DNA of 64,000 bases from Homarus americanus (GCF_018991925.1 NW_024722158.1:1835673-1899672), one strand, 5' to 3'; shown: positions 23,501-35,635, counted from the stretch's first letter. Notes: a model not told the origin generated them from the sequence alone. Numbers and translations are program-made.

Positions 23501-26240
23501 AGAGTTAACTACAGCACAACCACACATGTGTATAGTTAACTACAGCACAACCACACACATGTATAGTTAAGTACAAACACAACCACACACATGCATAGTT
23601 AACTACAACACAACCACACACATGTATAGTTAACTACAACTGTACACATGCCCTTAGTTAACAACACAACCACACACATGTATAGTTAACTACAACACAG
23701 CCACACATGTATAGTTAACTGCAAGCACAACCACACACACATGTGTATAGTTAACTACAACACAACCACACATGTGTATAGTTAACTACAACACAACTTT
23801 CACACATGTGTATAGTTAACTGTACAACCACACACATGTATAGTTAACTACAGCACAACCACACATGTATAGTTAACACAGCACAGCCACACACATGTAT
23901 AGTTAACTACAGCACAACCACCTGCGTGTATAGTTAGCTACAGCACAACCACACACATGTATAGTTAACTACAGCACAACCACACACATGTACCAACTAC
24001 AACACAACCACACCGTTAATAGTTAGCTACAACACAACCACACACACGTAGTGTATAGTTAACTTCGCCACAACCCACATGTATAGTTAACTACAACACA
24101 ACCACGTGTATGAATTGCTACAACACAACCACACCGTGTATAGTTAACTACAACACAACCACACACATGTGTATGGTCCAACTACAACACAACCACGAGC
24201 ATATAGTTAACTACAACACAACCACACACATGTATGGTGCTACAACACACAACCACCTGCGATGTATAGTTAACTACAACACAACCACATATGTATGGTT
24301 AACTACAACACAGCCACACACATGTATAGTTAACTACAACACAACCACACATGTGTATAGTTAACTACAACACAACCACACATGTGTATAGTTAACTACA
24401 CAACACAACCACACATGTATGGTGCTACAAACACAACCACACATGTGTATGGTTAACTACAACACAGCCACACATGTGTATAGTTAACTACAACACAACC
24501 ACACACATGTATAGTTAACTACAACACAACCACACACATGTATAGTTAACTACAACACAACCACACACACATAGCGGTAACTACAACACAACCACACACA
24601 TGTATAGTTAACTACAACACAACCACACACATGTATGATTAACTACAACACAACCGCACACATGTATAGTTAACTAAAACACAATACACACATGTATAGT
24701 TAGCTTTAAACACAACCACATAATGTACATAGTTAACTACAACACAATAACCACACATGTATGGTTAACTACAACACAACCACACACATGTATAGTTAAC
24801 TACAGCACAACCACATGTGTATAGTTAACTACACAGCACAACCACACATGTGTATAGTTAACTACAACACAACCACACGTAACATAGTTAACTACAACAC
24901 AGCCACACATGTATAGTTAACTACAACACAGCCACACACACATGTGCAGTTAACTGCAGCACAGCCACACACATGTATAAGTTATACAGCACAACCACAT
25001 GTGTATAGTTAACTACAACACAACCACACATGGCCGCTAGTTAACTACAACACAGCACACACATGTATAGTTAACTACAACACAACCACACATGTATAGT
25101 TAACTGCAGCACAACCACACATGTGTATAGTTAACTACAGCACAGCCACACATGTGTATAGTTAGCTACAACACAGCCACACATGTATAGTTAGCTACAA
25201 CACAACCACACATGTGTATAGTTAACTACAGCACAACCCTGCGTGTATAGTTAGCTACAACACAACCACACACATGTATAGTTAACTGCAACACAACCAC
25301 ACATGTATAGTTAACTGCAACACAACCACACACATGTATAGTTAACTACAGCACAACCACACACACATGTATAGTTAACTACAACACAACACACGCATAC
25401 ATAGTTAGCTACAGCACAGCCACACATGTGTATAGTTAACTACAAACACAACCACACACATGTATAGTTAACTGCCAGCACAACACACATGTGTATAGTT
25501 AACTACAACCTAGCTTACACATGTATAGTTAACTACAGCACAACCACACATGTGTATAGTTAACTACAACACAACCACACACATGTATAGTTAACTACAA
25601 CACAACCACACACATGTATAGTTAACTACAAGCACAACCACACACATGTATAGTTAACTACAACACAACCACACATGATGTATAGTTAACTACAACACAA
25701 ACCACACACATGTATAGTTAACACAACACAACCACACACATGTATAGTTAACTACAGCACAATACACGTAATACATAGTTATACAACACAACCACACACA
25801 TGTATAGTTAACTGCAACACAACCACACACATGTATGAAAGTTAACTACAACACAACCACACATGTGTATAGTTAACTACAACACAATAACACATGTGTA
25901 TAGTTAACTACAGCACAACCACACACATGTATAGTTAACTACAACACAACCACACACATGTATAGTTAGCACAGCACAACCACACACATGTATAGTTAAC
26001 TACAACACAACCACACACATGTATAGTTAACTACAACACAACCACACACATGTATAGTTAACTACAACACAGCCACACATGTGTGTATAGTTAACTACAA
26101 CACAACCACACACATGTATAGTTAACACAGCACAACCACACACATGTATGGTTAACTACAACACAACCACACACATGTATAGTTAACTACAACACACAAC
26201 CACACACACATGTATAGTTAACTACAGCACAACCACATGT
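17556..26240. repeat. 31-bp satellite array, about 280 copies
   Basis: An 8.7-kb tandem array of a unit built from TATAGTTAACTACA, (A/G)CACAACCACAC and ACATG. Most units are 31 bp, with 28-29 bp (ACACATG shortened) and 33 bp (ACATGTGTATAG) variants intermixed. Each unit carries GTTAAC and ACATGT palindromes. Blocks of clean repeats alternate with blocks full of small indels. It lies in the intron between the 30094-30284 and 17320-17414 exons, and the same repeat resumes at 28409 and again after the gap at 62160. Confidence 0.97.
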
Positions 26241-26852
26241 TGTTACGAACCCTCTCACTCCAGCACTACGAAGCACGCCAGGCCCATCGTCCTGATCTAC
26301 CTACTCCAGCACCACTCTAGCAACGCTATCTAGGACGAGACACGAGTATGACTCGTCTTAGTTACCACTCCGAGGTTTCCCTTCTCCCTATCCTGGTTGT
26401 TGCGTCACCTCCTCAGTCTTCTTTGTCAGCTCCAATTCGAGGAGAGAGGACTTGGCTCTGGGAAGTGACCACAGGATCATCTATACTCTAAACCTACGTG
26501 CAGTGACTACCTACCGTCTTCTACAATACTCAGCCTTACTCGTCAGCCATCTCAGCTCCTCACTTAAGTACTATTATCTTGTATTAATTTCCCCACGTCC
26601 ACTTGCTTCGAGATTGTTTTATGTTTATTAATATGTATATACTGTTAATGTTTAGGTTAAGTTTGGTTAAGGGTAATTTATAAGCTGAATATTTTGTTAA
26701 GGGATTTATGGTACTCTATTATATACAACGAAAACTCGCATCCTTTGTCTACCCTTTTATAGTCCGATTGTCTTTGTTTTTTTTTTATTGTTGTTACCTG
26801 TTGGGATCTGGGTAGACGTATAACTATATTCTAAAATCCCCAACTCGTAACA
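26241..26852 (+). mobile_element. Long terminal repeat of an LTR retrotransposon
   Basis: A 612-bp block starts TGTTACGAACCC and ends CTCGTAACA, so it has the TG...CA ends and the 8-bp terminal inversion TGTTACGA/TCGTAACA expected of an LTR. It is followed at once by AA and TGGCGACCGTGACAGG, which has the form and position of a primer-binding site. The right part holds a T-rich tract. It interrupts the 31-bp satellite. An inverted, truncated relative lies at 27876-28408. Confidence 0.82.
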
Positions 26853-27875
26853 AATGGCGACCGTGACAGGACACGACCTTAAGTACCATATTCCTTCCTC
26901 CCTTGTTACTCAGTGTTAATTATTCCTCCCAGTCACTTCTGTTCACAATTGCTTTACGGTAGTTTAAAGTTTCCTTCATATGTGTGTGCATATATTGGTA
27001 TTATCGTATAGTAAGAGTGACAGACGAGATATTAGGGTTCTAAGTGTCATAAGGCCAATGGTTATTACATCGCGGCAGTTGTGTAGTAAGTCTTATCGAA
27101 AAGGGGAAGAACTGGATCTGTTTAATGTCAAAGACCTCACTCCAGAGTAGGCTGTTCCATAGTCACTAGTTTACTTATGAAGTGGATATCTTGGGACGCT
27201 TCCGCTTCTACCAGGACCCCATAATTATAAAGCCTCAATTATTGTTCTTCTCATTATCTCATTCAGGTCAATCATACCATTTATCAGGTTGTTAATCTGG
27301 ATCTTTTATATTAATGCCGAATACGCCTCTACCTCTTTTCAAGTATATCAGGTTGTTAATCCGGATCTTATATTAATGCCGTAATACGCCTCTACCTCTT
27401 TTCAAGTCTCTTTATCCTTATTATTCAAGGATCTTCTAGAAGAACAATAATCATAAGTGTAATTTCCCTAGGCATAACTTGCTAGTTTTCGACTTTTCTG
27501 GTTATCCACTGCCGTGATATTTTCTAGGTTATCCACTTATCTTATCTTTGACCATTAGTTAATTTATCCTATTTTTCTTACCAATGGCCACCTCATTAGG
27601 TTTTGATCTCCAGATTGGCTGGCAATCCTTCCGTAGCTAAATGATGTGTTAATATCCTGAAGAAAGAATGGAAAGAAATAGCCAACTATTATAATATCCC
27701 ATTTTCACAGCAACTGACTAAGGAAATGTTAAAAATCATGTGATTGAAGTGCTGGTTCAACATGAAGTTTTAAAAGAATCCGCTGTTGACAGATTAACGC
27801 CCATGTCCAAGAAACTTCAACCACTATCCACCACCCCTCCTCACTCAGAAGTTGCTTCAGGTCTGGCTAGCCCTC
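26853..27875 (+). mobile_element. LTR retrotransposon leader and gag-like remnant
   Basis: Sequence following the primer-binding-site-like motif at 26855-26870. It includes a tandem duplication near 27285-27405 (each copy TATCAGGTTGTTAATC then TTAATGCCG..ATACGCCTCT). From about 27585, short frames reading KKEWKEIANYYNIPFSQQ and MLKNHVIEVLVQHEVLKE-like words resemble the N-terminal helices of arthropod Ty3/gypsy-type gag proteins. They are broken by frameshifts and stop at the inverted LTR. No protease, reverse transcriptase or integrase is present, so the copy is dead or rearranged. Confidence 0.6.
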
Positions 27876-28408
27876 AAAAAAAAACAAAGACAATCGGACT
27901 ATAAAAGGGTAGACAAAGGATGCGAGTTTTCGTTGTATATAATAGAGTACCATAAATCCCTTAACAAAATATTCAGCTTATAAATTACCCTTAACCAAAC
28001 TTAACCTAAACATTAACAGTATATACATATTAATAAACATAAAACAATCTCGAAGCAAGTGGACGTGGGGGAGTTAATACAGGATAATAGTACTTAAGTG
28101 AGGAGCTGAGATGGCTGACGAGTAAGGCTGAGTATTGTAGAAGACGGTAGGTAGTCACTGCACGTAGGTTTAGAGGATAGATGATCCTGTGGTCACTTCC
28201 CAGAGCCAAGTCCTCTCCTCGAATTGGAGCTGACAAAGAAGACGGAGGAGGTGACGCAACAACCAGGATAGGGAGAAGGGAAACCTCGGAGTGGTAACTA
28301 AGACGAAATATACTGTCTGGCCCCTAGATGTATGCTGTTTCTGTGGTGCTGGGGCAGGATCAGACAATAGATGGCGGCTTCAGAGTGCTGGGTGGAGGGG
28401 TTCAGAAC
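27876..28408 (-). mobile_element. Inverted partial LTR
   Basis: Read on the minus strand this block matches about 26241-26787: shared words include ACTTAAGTACTATTAT, CTCGAGGTTT-type variants and TAATGTTTAGGTTAAGTTTG. It lacks the last 65 bp or so of the LTR, beyond the T-rich tract. Its outer 100 bp (28300-28400) are diverged from the left LTR. Together with the left LTR it forms arms of about 530 bp around a 1.1-kb spacer. Outside it the 31-bp satellite resumes. The word ACATGT flanks the whole insertion on both sides. Confidence 0.85.
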
Positions 28409-28540
28409 ATGTATAGTTAACTACAACACAACCACACACATGTATAGTTAACTACAACACAACCACACATGTGTATAGTTAACTACAACACAACCACACA
28501 CATGTATAGTTAACTACAACACAACCACACACATGTATAA
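28409..28540. repeat. 31-bp satellite, short resumed block
   Basis: About four units of the same satellite as 17556-26240, right of the LTR insertion. The array then ends in unique sequence (ATAACACACTTAGTTC). Confidence 0.95.
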
Positions 28541-28849
28541 CACACTTAGTTCTTTTAACTTTACATCAAATCTATTTTCAAATCATTGTATTTCTTCATA
28601 CTACAGTACTGTATTATGAATAAACTACATCATATTTAGTTATTCTTTATTTCTTTATAAATATTTCACTTCTACAATGGGTCATTTTGCATCAGTAATC
28701 AACTTGTCAGTTATTATGAAAATACTACAAAATACATCACCATTTGCAGCCTTGCTTATCCATAATGGATATCTTAACACCCCAAGTCAATATTCATAAA
28801 TTATACCCCACTTATTTACAAATGGCAAACTATAATACCCTACAGTAAT

Positions 28850-29215
28850 ATTCACCCCACCCCCTCGAAATCGAGGATGGCCGGCCCAAGGGCCTCCTAG
28901 GCGTGAATTTGTTAAGGTGTAGAAGTTGTCACCAACACAACAACCACACCCTAAATTAACGAGCTGCATGACCCAGTGTCATGGAATAGTCCGAGAAGAC
29001 CGGACAGCTCGCCAACTGCACCGGCTAGCCATTACCCCGGAATACGATCCGCAAATCGATTAACATTCAGGTTCCCAATTACTGCTGGGTAGACAGAGGC
29101 AAATGGAGTAAAGAAACTTGTCCATAGTTTCACCGAACTCGGGTCCGCTCGCTTGCGAGGCGAGGATGTCGACCATTACACCACAGGTCGCCACAGCTTC
29201 ATCATTAGACCCACT
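28850..29215 (-). mobile_element. Possible tRNA-derived SINE
   Basis: On the minus strand from about 29213 the sequence reads GGCGACCTGTGGTGTAATGG, then GTCGACATCCTCGCCTCGCA and AGCGAGCGGACCCGAGTTCG. It resembles a tRNA with an A-box-like (GTGGTGTAATGG) and B-box-like (GAGTTCG) word around a CCTCGC..GCGAGCG stem. The downstream body contains GGCCGGCCATCCTCGAT. A SINE is the best guess; a degenerate tRNA pseudogene is the alternative. The identical element occurs in copy B at about 62650-63015. Confidence 0.4.
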
Positions 29216-30093
29216 TGACACACATGCGCGATTTAGAAATTAATGCAGTTCAATGGGACAGCAAATACACAAAAAAATTCCTAAGCAGGAGACGGTCACC
29301 TCCAAGCCTGTACCTGCACTTCCAAACAATGGTGTGATACAATACACCGAGTATTGTAGAATTCTTCACGTGATGTACATTTTTTCCTGCACGACAGTTG
29401 TAGTGCATCTATGGTAGGGACCGGGAGTGCCTGTGAGTATTTTTGTTAGACGCACACGAACTGAAGCGTGAGAAACACGTCCGTGTGAACACATGCCTTC
29501 TCCTGCGGGGAGCTAAAATGTTCACGTGAAGTAGGCCTGAGTAAAGCCCTATGTTATGAACATGTGTGTGTGCGGACTTATTTTCTGCTATTCTCTTATA
29601 TGCTCACATAATTGTTCATACAGAATGTGAAAAAATTAAATAAAAAAAATATTATCTTAAAGTCTAAAACTAAAGAGAATAAAAATAACTTACATCAGCA
29701 GGAGTAAGTGAGGCAGAGGTGTGGGGCTGGGCCAAGCTGTGTTAGTGTTTTAACTTGTTATCTGGAGTAGATATACCGTCCGTATCTTTATTAATTCTGT
29801 TGCTCTGTTACACACAATCATTCATACAGAATAAATAAATAAAATAGATGATTAACCTAAGTTCAAAAACATAAAGGGAATAAACATTTCTTACATGTGC
29901 GGCAGTTAGCCAACGCTCCCGACCAGTTATAGTCTCACCGTGTTGCAGCTGTTAATAATAAGAGTAGCAGAGGTGGTGTCTTGTATTTAACGCCTTCAGC
30001 CTCCAATACACTCTTGTAGTTCACCTTGAAGACTACAACTACTCTTCGTATGTGAGAACCGTGACAGGTAAACTATGACACACAGATACTTAC

Positions 30094-30284
30094 AGTGAGC
30101 CATGCACTTCATAGCTGTGAGGATCCAATTAGGAAGGTCATCTGGGTGACCATCAGGGGCCAGCACCACACCCCTCGAGGTCACTCTGGTCATGTTGTGA
30201 TGCACCCACTCCCCCTCCACCACTCTGGGGTCCAGTATGCACGATGTGTCACCGAACAATAAGCGTTCACACACTGAATCTAAC
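30094..30284 (-). CDS. DEPDC1: DEPDC1 homologue exon between the DEP and RhoGAP-like parts
   Basis: Minus-strand exon of 191 nt with acceptor TATTTGACAG and donor CACT|GTAAGT. It encodes LDSVCERLLFGDTSCILDPR, then EWVHHNMTRVTSRGVVLAPD and DDLPNWILTAMKCMAH. It matches vertebrate DEPDC1 clearly (..YNMANTSKRGVV...SDDLPHWVLSAMKCLANW). The entry base completes the Lys codon left by the 36473-36687 exon, and the exit base starts the Trp codon finished by the 17320-17414 exon. An identical exon end is present in copy B at 63894-64000. In the gene order only this one is in the correct place. Confidence 0.92.
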
Positions 30285-30474
30285 CTGTCAAATACAGTAC
30301 AGTAAAGACATCTTGTACAGTTTGTTTTTTACCAGTTCAGTAATGTTATATATTTATATAATTTTGTCCTATAAAAAACACTGCACTTTTAATTAGGGGA
30401 TCTCAGCCGCTCCAGTCCTGTGTGTCTAGTGAACCTATTGCCAACTGCCAATGAAGATTTTTCTTTTATTTTCT

Positions 30475-30637
30475 TTAACCATTAGGCCCCGGGTGACGTT
30501 TCAGAGCATCTGCCTATTTTCCCGCCATATTTTTTATATTATTATTTTTGGAAAAGTTGATTTTTTCCTCGATTTAACCCCGCGAGTGTGTGTGTGTGTA
30601 CTGCCAGCAGCGCCCTAACCCGGGGCTTAAGAGTTAA
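30475..30637. mobile_element. Short TTAA-flanked element, copy 1
   Basis: About 160 bp bounded by TTAA. The left end is TTAACCATTAGGCCCCGGG, and the right end reads CCCGGGGCTTAAGAGTTAA-like in inverse (CTAACCCGGGGCTTAAGAG). Inside are TTTTCCCGCCAT and GAAAAGTTGATTTTTTCC words. A TTAA target and CCCGGG-containing inverted ends suggest a piggyBac-type non-autonomous element. A second copy is at 48546-48758. Confidence 0.6.
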
Positions 30638-31605
30638 CAGTAAATTTTTTTAATTTATTCCTCACATTCATTAGTACAGTAACACCCCATTTAGAATATG
30701 GCATTCTATGGGGTCAATATACCATAGCATATAGGGAGAGGTGTTCCTGATGATGTATTTTTAACCTATGAGATATAAAGCACAGGTGTACCCCAAAGAT
30801 CCGACCATTAGGATATAGAGGCAGAGCTGTTCTGAATTTGGCAGGCGGTGGCATGGTGCAAATTCTTGTCACCAGAAGACTCTACACGCTGCCCTAACTC
30901 ATTCCTGCCATCTTTACTCTTGTTTACACTCACTATGTGTCTCTGACTTCATGTTTTTACATTACCTCCGACTTAGTGTGTTACTCAATCATGCTTAACA
31001 CCCCAGTTCCTCTTGTGCTGGGCAGCTTGATGTGATGTGATAAGGTGTAATAAGAGTGGTGATGGACCAGCAAAGAGTGGTAGAGACTTGAACTTGCCAC
31101 CCTAGACTGTCCTCAACACAGGTAAATAACAGTCTCAATTTATGCTTTACATTGCTTATTTAAGGCTTATTATGCTTGCTTTATGTCTGCTTGACAGTGT
31201 GCAGTACAGAGACATCAAGGGTAGATGGGAGTTTTTTGAGGATGGCCGGTTCCTCACCCCCTGAATTTGTTCTATGGTCTTATGGGATATTTGCTTCAGT
31301 AATTGTTGATTCACTAACCAACAACTTTTCCTATTGTCTATATGCATTGGTTGTTGGGGTATGCCTGTATACAGTAAAGTATTGTATATGAAGGATACAG
31401 GTATTAATAAACACAGATTATTACAGTAATATATATTTACTAATTAATGAATAACAAATAAGCACTATTGTATCAAGAATAACAGTCGTTTGATGAAAGA
31501 GGGTGAGACGCAATGGATGGGAGGGAGGGAGGTGGGAGCCAGTGGATACCATACAGCTCTGCTCTGGCTATAGTTAAGCCATCTCTGCCTCACTGAAATT
31601 ATGAT
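30638..31605. other. Intronic sequence, nothing recognised
   Basis: AT-rich sequence between the TTAA element and the G-rich array. It contains words such as TACAGTAACACCCCATTTAG (30676) and GGGTATGCCTGTATACAG (about 31358) that look like single ends of pogo-type elements. No complete element or gene could be delimited. Confidence 0.4.
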
Positions 31606-32195
31606 TTAGGTGGTGAGTGATAATAGAGGTAGTGTGATGATGGAGGTGGTGGTGAGGGAGGTGGTGGTGAAGGTGGTGGTGAGGGAGGTGGAGGTGAAGG
31701 TGGTGGTGAGGGAGGTGGTGGTGAAGGTGGTGGTGAGGGAGGTGGAGGTGGTGAGGGAGGTGGTGGGGGTGTGTGTGGTGGTGGGGGTGGGTGGTGGGGT
31801 GGTGGGGTGGTGTGGTGGTGGGGAGGTGGAGTTGGGGGTGGTGGGGGGGGGTGGTGGTGGGGGTGGTGGGTGGGGGTAGGTGGGGGGTGGTGTGAGGGAG
31901 GTGGTGTGAGGGGGTGGTGGTGAAGGTGTGGTGGTGGGGGTGGAGTGTGAGTGGGGAGGTGGTGTGAGGAGGTGGAGGTGTGGTGAGGAGGTGGTGGTGA
32001 AGGTGGTGGTGAGGGAGGTGGAGGTGGTGGTGAGGGAGGTGTGGTGGTGAGGGAGGTGGTGGTGAAGGGTGAGGTGAGGGAGGTGGAGGTGGTGGTGGTG
32101 GGAGGGAGGAGGTGGTGGGGTGGTGGTGAGGTGGTGGTGAGGGAGGTGGTGGTGAAGGTGGTGGTGAGGGAGGTGGAGGTGGTGAGGGAGATAGT
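31606..32195. repeat. G-rich GGTGGTGGTGAGGGA minisatellite
   Basis: About 590 bp of purine/G-rich plus strand made of GGTGGTGGTGAAGGTGGTGG and GAGGGAGGTGGAGGTG words in 15- to 18-bp periods. Runs of GGG in 31780-31890 are dense enough for G-quadruplex formation. The Pro/His-rich frame on the complementary strand is a repeat artefact. Confidence 0.93.
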
Positions 32196-33009
32196 GGCTG
32201 GATTATCAAGGGGGCACAGTGACCAGGGCCTACGAAGGTTTAAGGGACCTATAATGTATGTGTTTTAACTGTGGTCTGGCCTATTAGCCTTCATGTTCCA
32301 ACAGGGTAAAGGAAAATAATCGATAAAGTTGACAAGAGAGAAATAGATTGCAGTCATAAGTCTAAGTGATTATAAACATTAATTTAGTGCCTGTTTGGTT
32401 AGTGGTAAGACATCCTTTGAACCTGACTGGCCAGAAACTAACTATGATTGAGTAGAAGTCACAAGAGACTAAATAATCACAAATGAATACCTTTATTCTT
32501 AGACATACTGCAAAACAAATGTAGAGTTTTTATCAATCCTCAAAATAATAAGCAACTGAACCCAACCTACTATTCATACTGTTACCCATAGGTGGCAGCA
32601 CGCACGGTGTTGGCCTGATGGTAAAACTTAGGGGCCTACGATAAAAAAGTGCCCAGGGCCTACAAAAACCTTAATTCGGCTCTGGATGCATCTCTTGGTA
32701 GCACTGCCAAGCTCCAACTGTTGTTCACCACTCATTAGCAAGGGATTTAGTTATTATTTATATGAAAATGTAATTTTATTGTATTTTTTATTATATTTTG
32801 GTCGTAAATACGAATGAAATAAGGACGTGAATTGAATTGGGTCCGAAATTAACTAGGGTTTTAAATAAGAAAAGTTGTTGGTCGAACCATTGTTATCGGA
32901 GGCTTTACTGTACATTGATTATTTTATGATATAATGAAAATAAAAATACAAACACTTGAATTTAACTTACCACAAATGATGTTGAGGGCTGAGTTAGGTG
33001 AGGTAAGGT
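32196..33009. other. Intronic sequence, nothing recognised
   Basis: No gene seen. The word GTTATCGGAGGCTTTACTGT near 32893-32912 resembles the right end of a pogo-type element, but I could not find a convincing partner. Confidence 0.4.
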
Positions 33010-34697
33010 GGTGCTATAGAGTTACTGGGAGGGACACTACTGGCTCCTGCCTCGCCCTGTACACCATCATCTGCTACAGGTCTTGCTCTTGGCGTTGACG
33101 GAGCATTTTGTCCTTGTACGGCTCCCTGTAGCGGTTGAGGCTACTCTGTATTTCTTTAGAAACCGAGGTTGCGTTCACTATCGGGATCGTTAGTGGCAAA
33201 GATTTGCAAAGTTTCCTCTACAAGCATAAACCCTTTAGCCAAATGCTTTTTTGTCAACTCGAGTGTGATGGGTGGAACTTCTTTATTGTCCTCTCCTCCT
33301 GCAACTGTTCCACCAGCATCAGACCCTCATTAGACAGATCTTCTCTATGGGCCTCTAATAACTCAACCACATCATCTTGGATGACTTCTTCAGAGCCAAC
33401 ATTATTTACAAGTGTCACAATCTCTTGGTGAACTTTATTAATAGTTTCTGCTTGGGGAAAACCTTGAAAGTCGTTGACACACTCTGGCCATATGTTCTTC
33501 CACACACCATGCATAGTTGATGGTTTAACTTCATCCCACGACTCAGTTATGTTCTCCACGGCGTTCATCATGTTGAACTTTTTCCAGAAGTCCCTAATTC
33601 TTTGTTTATCCTCCCCACCAATTGCTGCTATGGCCTGTTTAAATGTTCTTCGTAGGTAATAGGCCTTAAAGTTTGTAATCATACCTTGATCCATCGGCTG
33701 GAGCGAGGCAGTTGTCTTCTTGGGTATATATTCCACTCGTACTTTATCAGAAAGATCATTTGGGTTAATTGGGTGGCTGGGTGCATTATCTAAGAGCAGC
33801 AAAGCTTTGTTGGATATATTTCTCCTGTTACTGTACCTTTCAACAGCAGGGGCAAAATAGATTGTGAACCAGTCTTGAAAAAGGCTCATGGTCAACCAAG
33901 CTTCCTTGTTTGATTGCCAAATCACTGGTAGTTTAGGCTTGGAGTAACCCTTGGAAGACCTTGGATTTTCAGAATGATACACCAGTAGGGGCTTTAATTT
34001 CATATCACCAGCAGCATTTCCTCCCAAATGAAGAGTTAGACGATCTTTAGAAGCTTTAAAACCTGGTGCCGACTTTTCTTCTTTGGAAATGAACGTCCTA
34101 GCAGGCATGCGCTTCCAAAAAAAGTCCGGTGTCATCCACATTGTACACTTGTTCTGGTGTGTAGCCGCCTTCAGCAATAATTTTCTTCACCTCTTCCGGA
34201 TATTTACGTGCAGCTTCTGTATCAGCACTGGCAGCTTCACCGACCATCTTAATGTTATGCAACGCTTCTTAAGCCTTTCAACCCAGCCTTTATTAGCCTG
34301 AAGAGGTTTAGCATCAGAACTTACACCTCGTTCTTTCTACAAATCCTCGAACAAACTTTTTGCTTTCTCCTGAATGATCATCGGGCTTAGCGACACATTC
34401 CGTGTTGTTTGGTCTTCAATCCACAAATTCAAGTCTTTCCACATTAAGCATCACATCACTTCTATGAAAAACAACGTATGGCAGTTAAAGGAGTAGCCAA
34501 TTGAGCACTTGACCTAATTTTGTCTTTATTATCAGGTATTGTGCAGACAGGCCTAATGTTTCTACAATCTGGCCAAGGTTTTCTCTCTCACCAAACCTCC
34601 GTACAACATCAAGCTTAGTGTCCAATGTAATTCCTTTACGGGATCTTTTAGCACCACTGCTTTCACTTGAACTTGATGGCTGCCTCTTTCCACTCAT
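33010..34697 (-). pseudogene. Tigger (pogo family) transposase, broken
   Basis: Minus strand. The N-terminal part (34697 to about 34540) reads MSGKRQPSSSSESSGAKRSR then KGITLDTKLDVVRRFGERE, the Pipsqueak/CENP-B-type helix-turn-helix DNA-binding start. After several frameshifts the DDE domain runs from about 34177 to 33254 with FFWKRMPARTFISKEE, LLLDNAPSHP (second catalytic Asp region) and EYIPKKTTASLQPMDQGMI (third catalytic Asp region). The NVDE-type first catalytic motif lies at the frame break near 34165. A C-terminal tail with QSSLNRYREPYKDKMLRQ-like sequence extends to about 33010 through more stops. The element is therefore dead. Such transposases cut and paste by recognising terminal inverted repeats and inserting at TA. 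Confidence 0.88.
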
Positions 34698-35635
34698 CTT
34701 GAATAAGGGTACACAATAATACAGTCCTTAATACAGAAGTATGTAAGTGTCGCGAGACCAAGTGCACAAGACCGCACGTGAGTTCAAACAGAGCGGGTTG
34801 GCGTGGCGAGTGTACAGTCTTGTAGCAACCCCCAAGAAATCCACACAAAATAAATTTTTATAATTTTTTTTTTCTAATAGTAAAGTACCCGGTATTGAAA
34901 AAAAATTAACTTATAATATTTTTACCCAATTTCCGTATTGGAGAATTTTTTGTCCGTATCCCAGATATATGGGTCATAATTTACAAAATCCTTAAGAGCG
35001 AATTTCCGTAACCCGGGGGGATGCCTGTACCGGTTCTCTTTTAATAATTGTTTCCCAATTGTCATCTTGATTTTCTAGCAGGCCAGAGTGCTTTAGAGCC
35101 ACAGTGAGGTGTAGAACTATTGGGCTGGAGGTGATAAGAGTGGTAGCTTCCCCAAGGCCGTCACCACCCACGGTTCGGCAAAATCGCCGGTCCGGCCCCG
35201 ACGGTGCCAGTAAATCAGTGGTCGACCCGTACACAATGCCTTTTAGGAACACATCCTTTGTTATAACCCAAGTATTTCTGTATATGGTAAATATGCCATA
35301 GTATATATTAGTGTTGTTACACAGTTTTAAGGTATTGCCACTTGGAAATACATATCACAAGTGCAAAAATTTATTAATAATAAATAAAAAACAAATTCCA
35401 AGAAAAATGTATGAAATTTATGGTGGATCAGGAAGGTTGGACCTATATACAGTATACTGTACACGGTAGAAGGGTCATTGGCAGCTGGGAAGTACGAAGG
35501 AAAGAAATTTAAGCATAAAAAATAAATTGACTAATGGCACAGAAGGATGAGCAGAGCATTAAGTCAACAGGAAGAAATGAGATGCTTGTGATCACCATCT
35601 GTGGCTACCACGTGTAGGGTGTGAAGTGGTGCTGA
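34698..35635. other. Transposon-flank and intronic sequence, no gene
   Basis: Probably includes the outer part of the Tigger element: AATTTCCGTAACCCGGGGGG then ATGCCTGTA at about 35001-35029 looks like a right-hand terminal inverted repeat. No host gene frame recognised. Confidence 0.45.

Larger units (their letters stand above)
28541..30300. repeat. Duplicated block, copy A (contains a DEPDC1 exon)
   Basis: From the satellite edge to at least 30200 this sequence is repeated almost base for base at 62337-64000. The offset is 33795, becoming 33800 after a 5-bp indel: copy B carries GGCTA near 62409. Other differences seen are few: A/G near 28727, C/G near 28855 and A/T near 28869. Copy B runs off the window. 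Confidence 0.95.

Noticed and set aside
24110..24364. Plus-strand 84-residue frame
   Set aside because: Translation of the 31-bp satellite.
17556..26240. CRISPR-like regular repeat array
   Set aside because: There are no unique spacers; repeats are head-to-tail 31-bp units in a eukaryotic intron.
28030..28367. Minus-strand frames of 65-68 residues
   Set aside because: They lie inside the inverted partial LTR, and LTRs of this type do not encode proteins.
31574..32209. A 211-residue Pro/His-rich frame on the minus strand
   Set aside because: Complement of the GGT-rich minisatellite; pure repeat composition with no domain.
33254..34177. A host gene encoding a 307-residue DDE protein (domesticated transposase)
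   Set aside because: The rest of the transposase is present but broken by frameshifts on both sides, so it reads as a dead Tigger copy rather than a domesticated gene.
35104..35252. Possible exon with Arg/Pro-rich frame on either strand
   Set aside because: No homology and no consistent splice pair; it lies next to Tigger-end sequence.
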